The notes under the pieces were generated by a model that was not told where the DNA came from, ran no database searches, and worked only from the letters and a program-made list of their open reading frames with translations. A stretch of DNA of 22,717 nt from CAVYHX01 sp963768415 (lineage in GTDB: Bacteria > Pseudomonadota > Gammaproteobacteria > UBA9214). The position numbers and the translations under genes were made by a program. Within the stretch, counting starts at the first letter, position 1, and each line of letters opens with the position of its first letter. Below are positions 20,662 through 22,717 of the stretch, piece by piece. The stretch is from assembly GCA_963768415.1 (NCBI GenBank), contig CAVYHX010000011.1, positions 1 through 22,717 on the forward strand, written 5' to 3'.

Positions 20662-21331
20662 TCAAAAAGTATCCCAACTCGATTTCTTTCGCCATCGGAT
20701 GCGCGGGATGATCAGTCCGACAATAATACCCAGCAGCACGACAGCTGATCCGACCATGAACCAGTCGCGGGCGGTGCGGTCCTTCAGGACCTCGTTTTCC
20801 TGGTGCACGGTCTGCAGCTTGCGTTCCAGCGACACCACGCGGCTTTTCAATTCCTTGTTTTCGCTGTCGATTGCCAGCGCACTGGAAGCGGTGCGCTTGA
20901 TTTCGGCGAGTTCCTGACTGACATTGCGATGCTCGCCGGCGAGACTCGCACGTTCCTGTTCGACGGATTTCTTTTCATTCTGCAGGCCCTGCAAGGCTCG
21001 TCTTCATCTTGCGGTTTTCCAGTTCCAGCTCGGCCAGTTTTTTCTCGGCCGTGGCCAGCCGGTCACGGGCGGCCTGGGCATTCATCAGAAAGCGTGATAA
21101 TACCCAGCCTTCCTTGCCGCTCCTGGTGCGGATGTGCGAGTAGCCGGTCTTGTTGTCGGTTTCGAGCACTTCGACCGGTGTGCCGCTGCGCAACATGCGT
21201 ACGATCCCGTGGCTGGTGCTCTTGCCACTGCGCATGGTGATCTCGAGTTTGTCACTGACATAGCGGGTTTCCGCGAATGCCCCGCCGGTCAGTATCAGGG
21301 ATAGCGACAATATGAATAGTGCGTTTTTCAC
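20662..21331 (-). CDS. TIGR04211-type SH3b / coiled-coil / membrane-anchor protein (one frameshift)
   Basis: Envelope protein of the YgiM-like family; its role is not established. The GTG at 21331 has GGAG five bases upstream and starts a signal peptide (KNALFILSLSLILTGGAFA). A bacterial SH3 domain follows (TRYVSDKLEITMRSG ... SGTPVEVLETD ... GYSHIRTRSGKEGWVLSRFL), then a long coiled coil rich in Glu, Lys, Leu and Arg, and a single C-terminal membrane helix (FMVGSAVVLLGIIVGLII) with a basic tail ending SSWDTF. Adding one base near 20998 joins the two frames (KMKTS to LQGLQNEKKSVEQ). The corrected length of about 222 residues is normal. It converges with ilvD and diverges from ampD. Confidence 0.88.
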
Positions 21332-21519
21332 GGCTGCTCCAGTGAATAGGCCGGTTTTCAGAGGTGGCTATTCTAGCCGATCACTGTGGCCGGCGAACAG
21401 ACAAGTTGCCCTGGCGGGGCGGAATGCAGTATTAATGTTGAAAATGACGAAATTTCGTGCCGACAGGGGCCTGTGGCGAACCTGCGCCATGCGGGACTGC
21501 CGACCGGAGAGACTGATGC

Positions 21520-22078
21520 ATGCGGATCGATAGCTCGAGTGGCTTGCTGCTGGATACCCGGCAGGTGCCTTCACCAAATTGTGATGATCGCCCGGCGGGT
21601 GCGGCGTTAATCTGATTGTCGTGCACGGTATCAGCCTGCCGCCCGGGGAGTACGGGGGGCCGTGGATCGATCAGCTGTTCACCAACTGCCTCGATCCGGG
21701 GGTTCATCCGTATTTCATGGAGATGGCAGACCTCCAGGTCTCCAGTCATGTGCTGATCCGCGGGACGGGGAAGTCGTCCAGTATGTCCCGTTTACCAAGC
21801 GTGCCTGGCATGCGGGAGAGTCCTGTTACAAGGGCCAGGTCTGCCTGCAATGACTTTTCAATCGGCATCGAGCTGGAGGGCCAGGACACGCGAACCGTAT
21901 ACCGCGAGTCAATATGACCGGCTGGTCGAGGTCATTCAGGTATTGATTGAAACTTATCCGCGGCCTGACTGCACGCCGGGTTGCCGGGCATTGTCATATT
22001 GCACCCGAACGCAAGTCAGACCCGGGTCCCGCATTCGACTGGCGCTACCTGCATGCACGGCTTGCCGCCGCAACCTGA
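21520..22078 (+). CDS. ampD: 1,6-anhydro-N-acetylmuramyl-L-alanine amidase AmpD (frameshifts)
   Basis: Cytoplasmic zinc amidase of peptidoglycan recycling; it cleaves the peptide from anhydro-muropeptides and so keeps AmpR-type beta-lactamase induction low where AmpR exists. From ATG 21520 (MRIDSSSGLLLDTRQ) the pieces read NLIVVHGISLPPGEYGG (first Zn His), SSHVLIRRDGEVVQYVPFTKRAWHAGES, ACNDFSIGIELEGQDT (catalytic Glu), YTASQYDRLVEVIQVLI and AGHCHIAPERKSDPGPAFDW (second Zn His, the Lys and the Asp ligand). All catalytic residues are retained. About five breaks lie near 21611, 21770, 21835, 21893 and 21965. The first two need one added base and the last three one removed. The extent equals about 186 residues, normal for AmpD. 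No ampE follows directly. Confidence 0.9.
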
Positions 22079-22091
22079 TGCGTACCACTGC

Positions 22092-22705
22092 ATGACCGGT
22101 TCCCGACATGCAGACACCTGCATCGACCTGATTCGCCACGGCGAGCCGGTGGGAGGCAGCCGATACCGGGGGCAGCTGGATGACCCGCTCAGCGATACTG
22201 GCTGGCGGCAAATGTGGCATTCCGTCGAAGTGGAAAACCAGCTGGGAGCGAATCGTTTCTTCTCCCTTGCGCCGCTGCCTGGAATTTGCCGAGGCGCTTG
22301 CGGAACAGGGTAAATTACCCGTGCATTGCGAGCCGCGCTTCAGCGAAGTCGGATTTGGGGACTGGGAGGGCAAGACTCGGGCGGAACTCGAACAACAAAA
22401 CCCGGGTCAGGTCAGCAGCTTCTATCAGGATCCGGTTAATAACCGCCCCCCGGGCGCCGAGCCGCTGGACGCGTTCACGGCGCGGGTGATCTGCGGCTTT
22501 CGGTGATCTACTGGCTCAGTACAGTGGCGAGTCGATATTGGTCATTACCCATGCAGGCGTTATCCGGGCGATCATGGCGGCCGTGCTGGAAATTCCCCGG
22601 GAGAGCATGTACCGCATTCACGTGGCCAATGCCGGTATGAGTCGAATCCGCACCGACAGGGAGCGGTTGTTCAGTTTTATTTCGCATGGCATGCAGGGAA
22701 AATGA
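22092..22705 (+). CDS. Histidine phosphatase, CobC/phosphoglycerate-mutase-like (frameshifts)
   Basis: Histidine-phosphatase-superfamily protein of about 204 residues. The catalytic motif LIRHGEP is near the N-terminus, followed by YRGQLDDPLSDTGW. Later elements are SSPLRRCLEFAEAL, the acidic FSEVGFGDWEGKTRAEL, and the second catalytic His in LVITHAGVIRAIMA. These fit alpha-ribazole-5'-phosphate phosphatase (CobC) of cobalamin synthesis, but other small phosphatases share them. Breaks near 22235 and 22492 split it. The ATG at 22092 starts 13 bp after the ampD stop, so they may be co-transcribed. The final TGA (22703-22705) overlaps an ATG at 22702. If the next gene proves to be cobalamin synthase, the CobC assignment would be strengthened. 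Confidence 0.75.
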
Positions 22706-22717
22706 TGCGCATCGGTA
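22702..22717 (+). CDS. Possible start of the next gene (cut by window end)
   Basis: An ATG at 22702 overlaps the preceding stop in the pattern ATGA, typical of translationally coupled genes, and a second ATG follows immediately. Only five codons (MMRIG) are visible, so no product can be named. Confidence 0.3.

Overview
The window looks like a chromosomal segment of a gammaproteobacterium, fairly GC-rich. The clearest sign is the order rho - trxA - (divergent) rhlB, which is the enterobacterial/pseudomonad layout. It is supported by adjacent argE and argA, a class III cyclic-AMP-phosphodiesterase-like protein, AmpD and an SH3b-anchor protein of the TIGR04211/YgiM type. A persulfide dioxygenase hints at sulfide/sulfane-sulfur handling, but I cannot place the organism below class level.

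Layout. 25-157: dispersed inverted repeat. 174-1948 (-): rho and trxA. 2442-9765 (+): rhlB followed by type II secretion genes gspC, gspD, gspE and gspF, with an inverted-repeat element inserted between gspE and gspF. 9759-10578 (-): cpdA-like phosphoesterase, converging on gspF with overlapping 3' ends. 10739-11400 (+): O-methyltransferase. 11414-12020: noncoding, two families of inverted repeats. 12073-14605 (-): argE then argA. 14681-15405: about three tandem copies of a 231-bp unit whose ends are inverted repeats. 15420-17387 (-): membrane GGDEF/EAL protein. 17768-18451 (-): persulfide dioxygenase, with a 14-bp perfect palindrome upstream. 18845-20524 (+): ilvD. 20541-20570: another copy of the repeat arm. 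20662-21331 (-): SH3b-coiled-coil-anchor protein. 21520-22705 (+): ampD and a histidine phosphatase (CobC-like). The last 16 bases appear to start another gene.

The most striking property is about 37 apparent single-base frameshifts. They break rhlB (tail), gspC, D, E and F, cpdA, the methyltransferase, argA, argE, the SH3 protein, ampD and cobC, while catalytic motifs and overall lengths stay intact. The genes between the tandem array and the repeat at 20541 (4.3 kb of coding sequence), and rho/trxA, have none. I read this mainly as uncorrected indels in the sequence, not gene decay. Genes are therefore annotated over their reconstructed full extents, with break positions given. Functionally the window combines housekeeping (termination, redox, RNA helicase, arginine and branched-chain amino-acid synthesis, peptidoglycan recycling) with part of a type II secretion system and c-di-GMP signalling. 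I found no convincing novel defence or mobile system. The best leads are the tandem repeat array, the operator-like palindrome at the sulfur gene and the split secretion locus.
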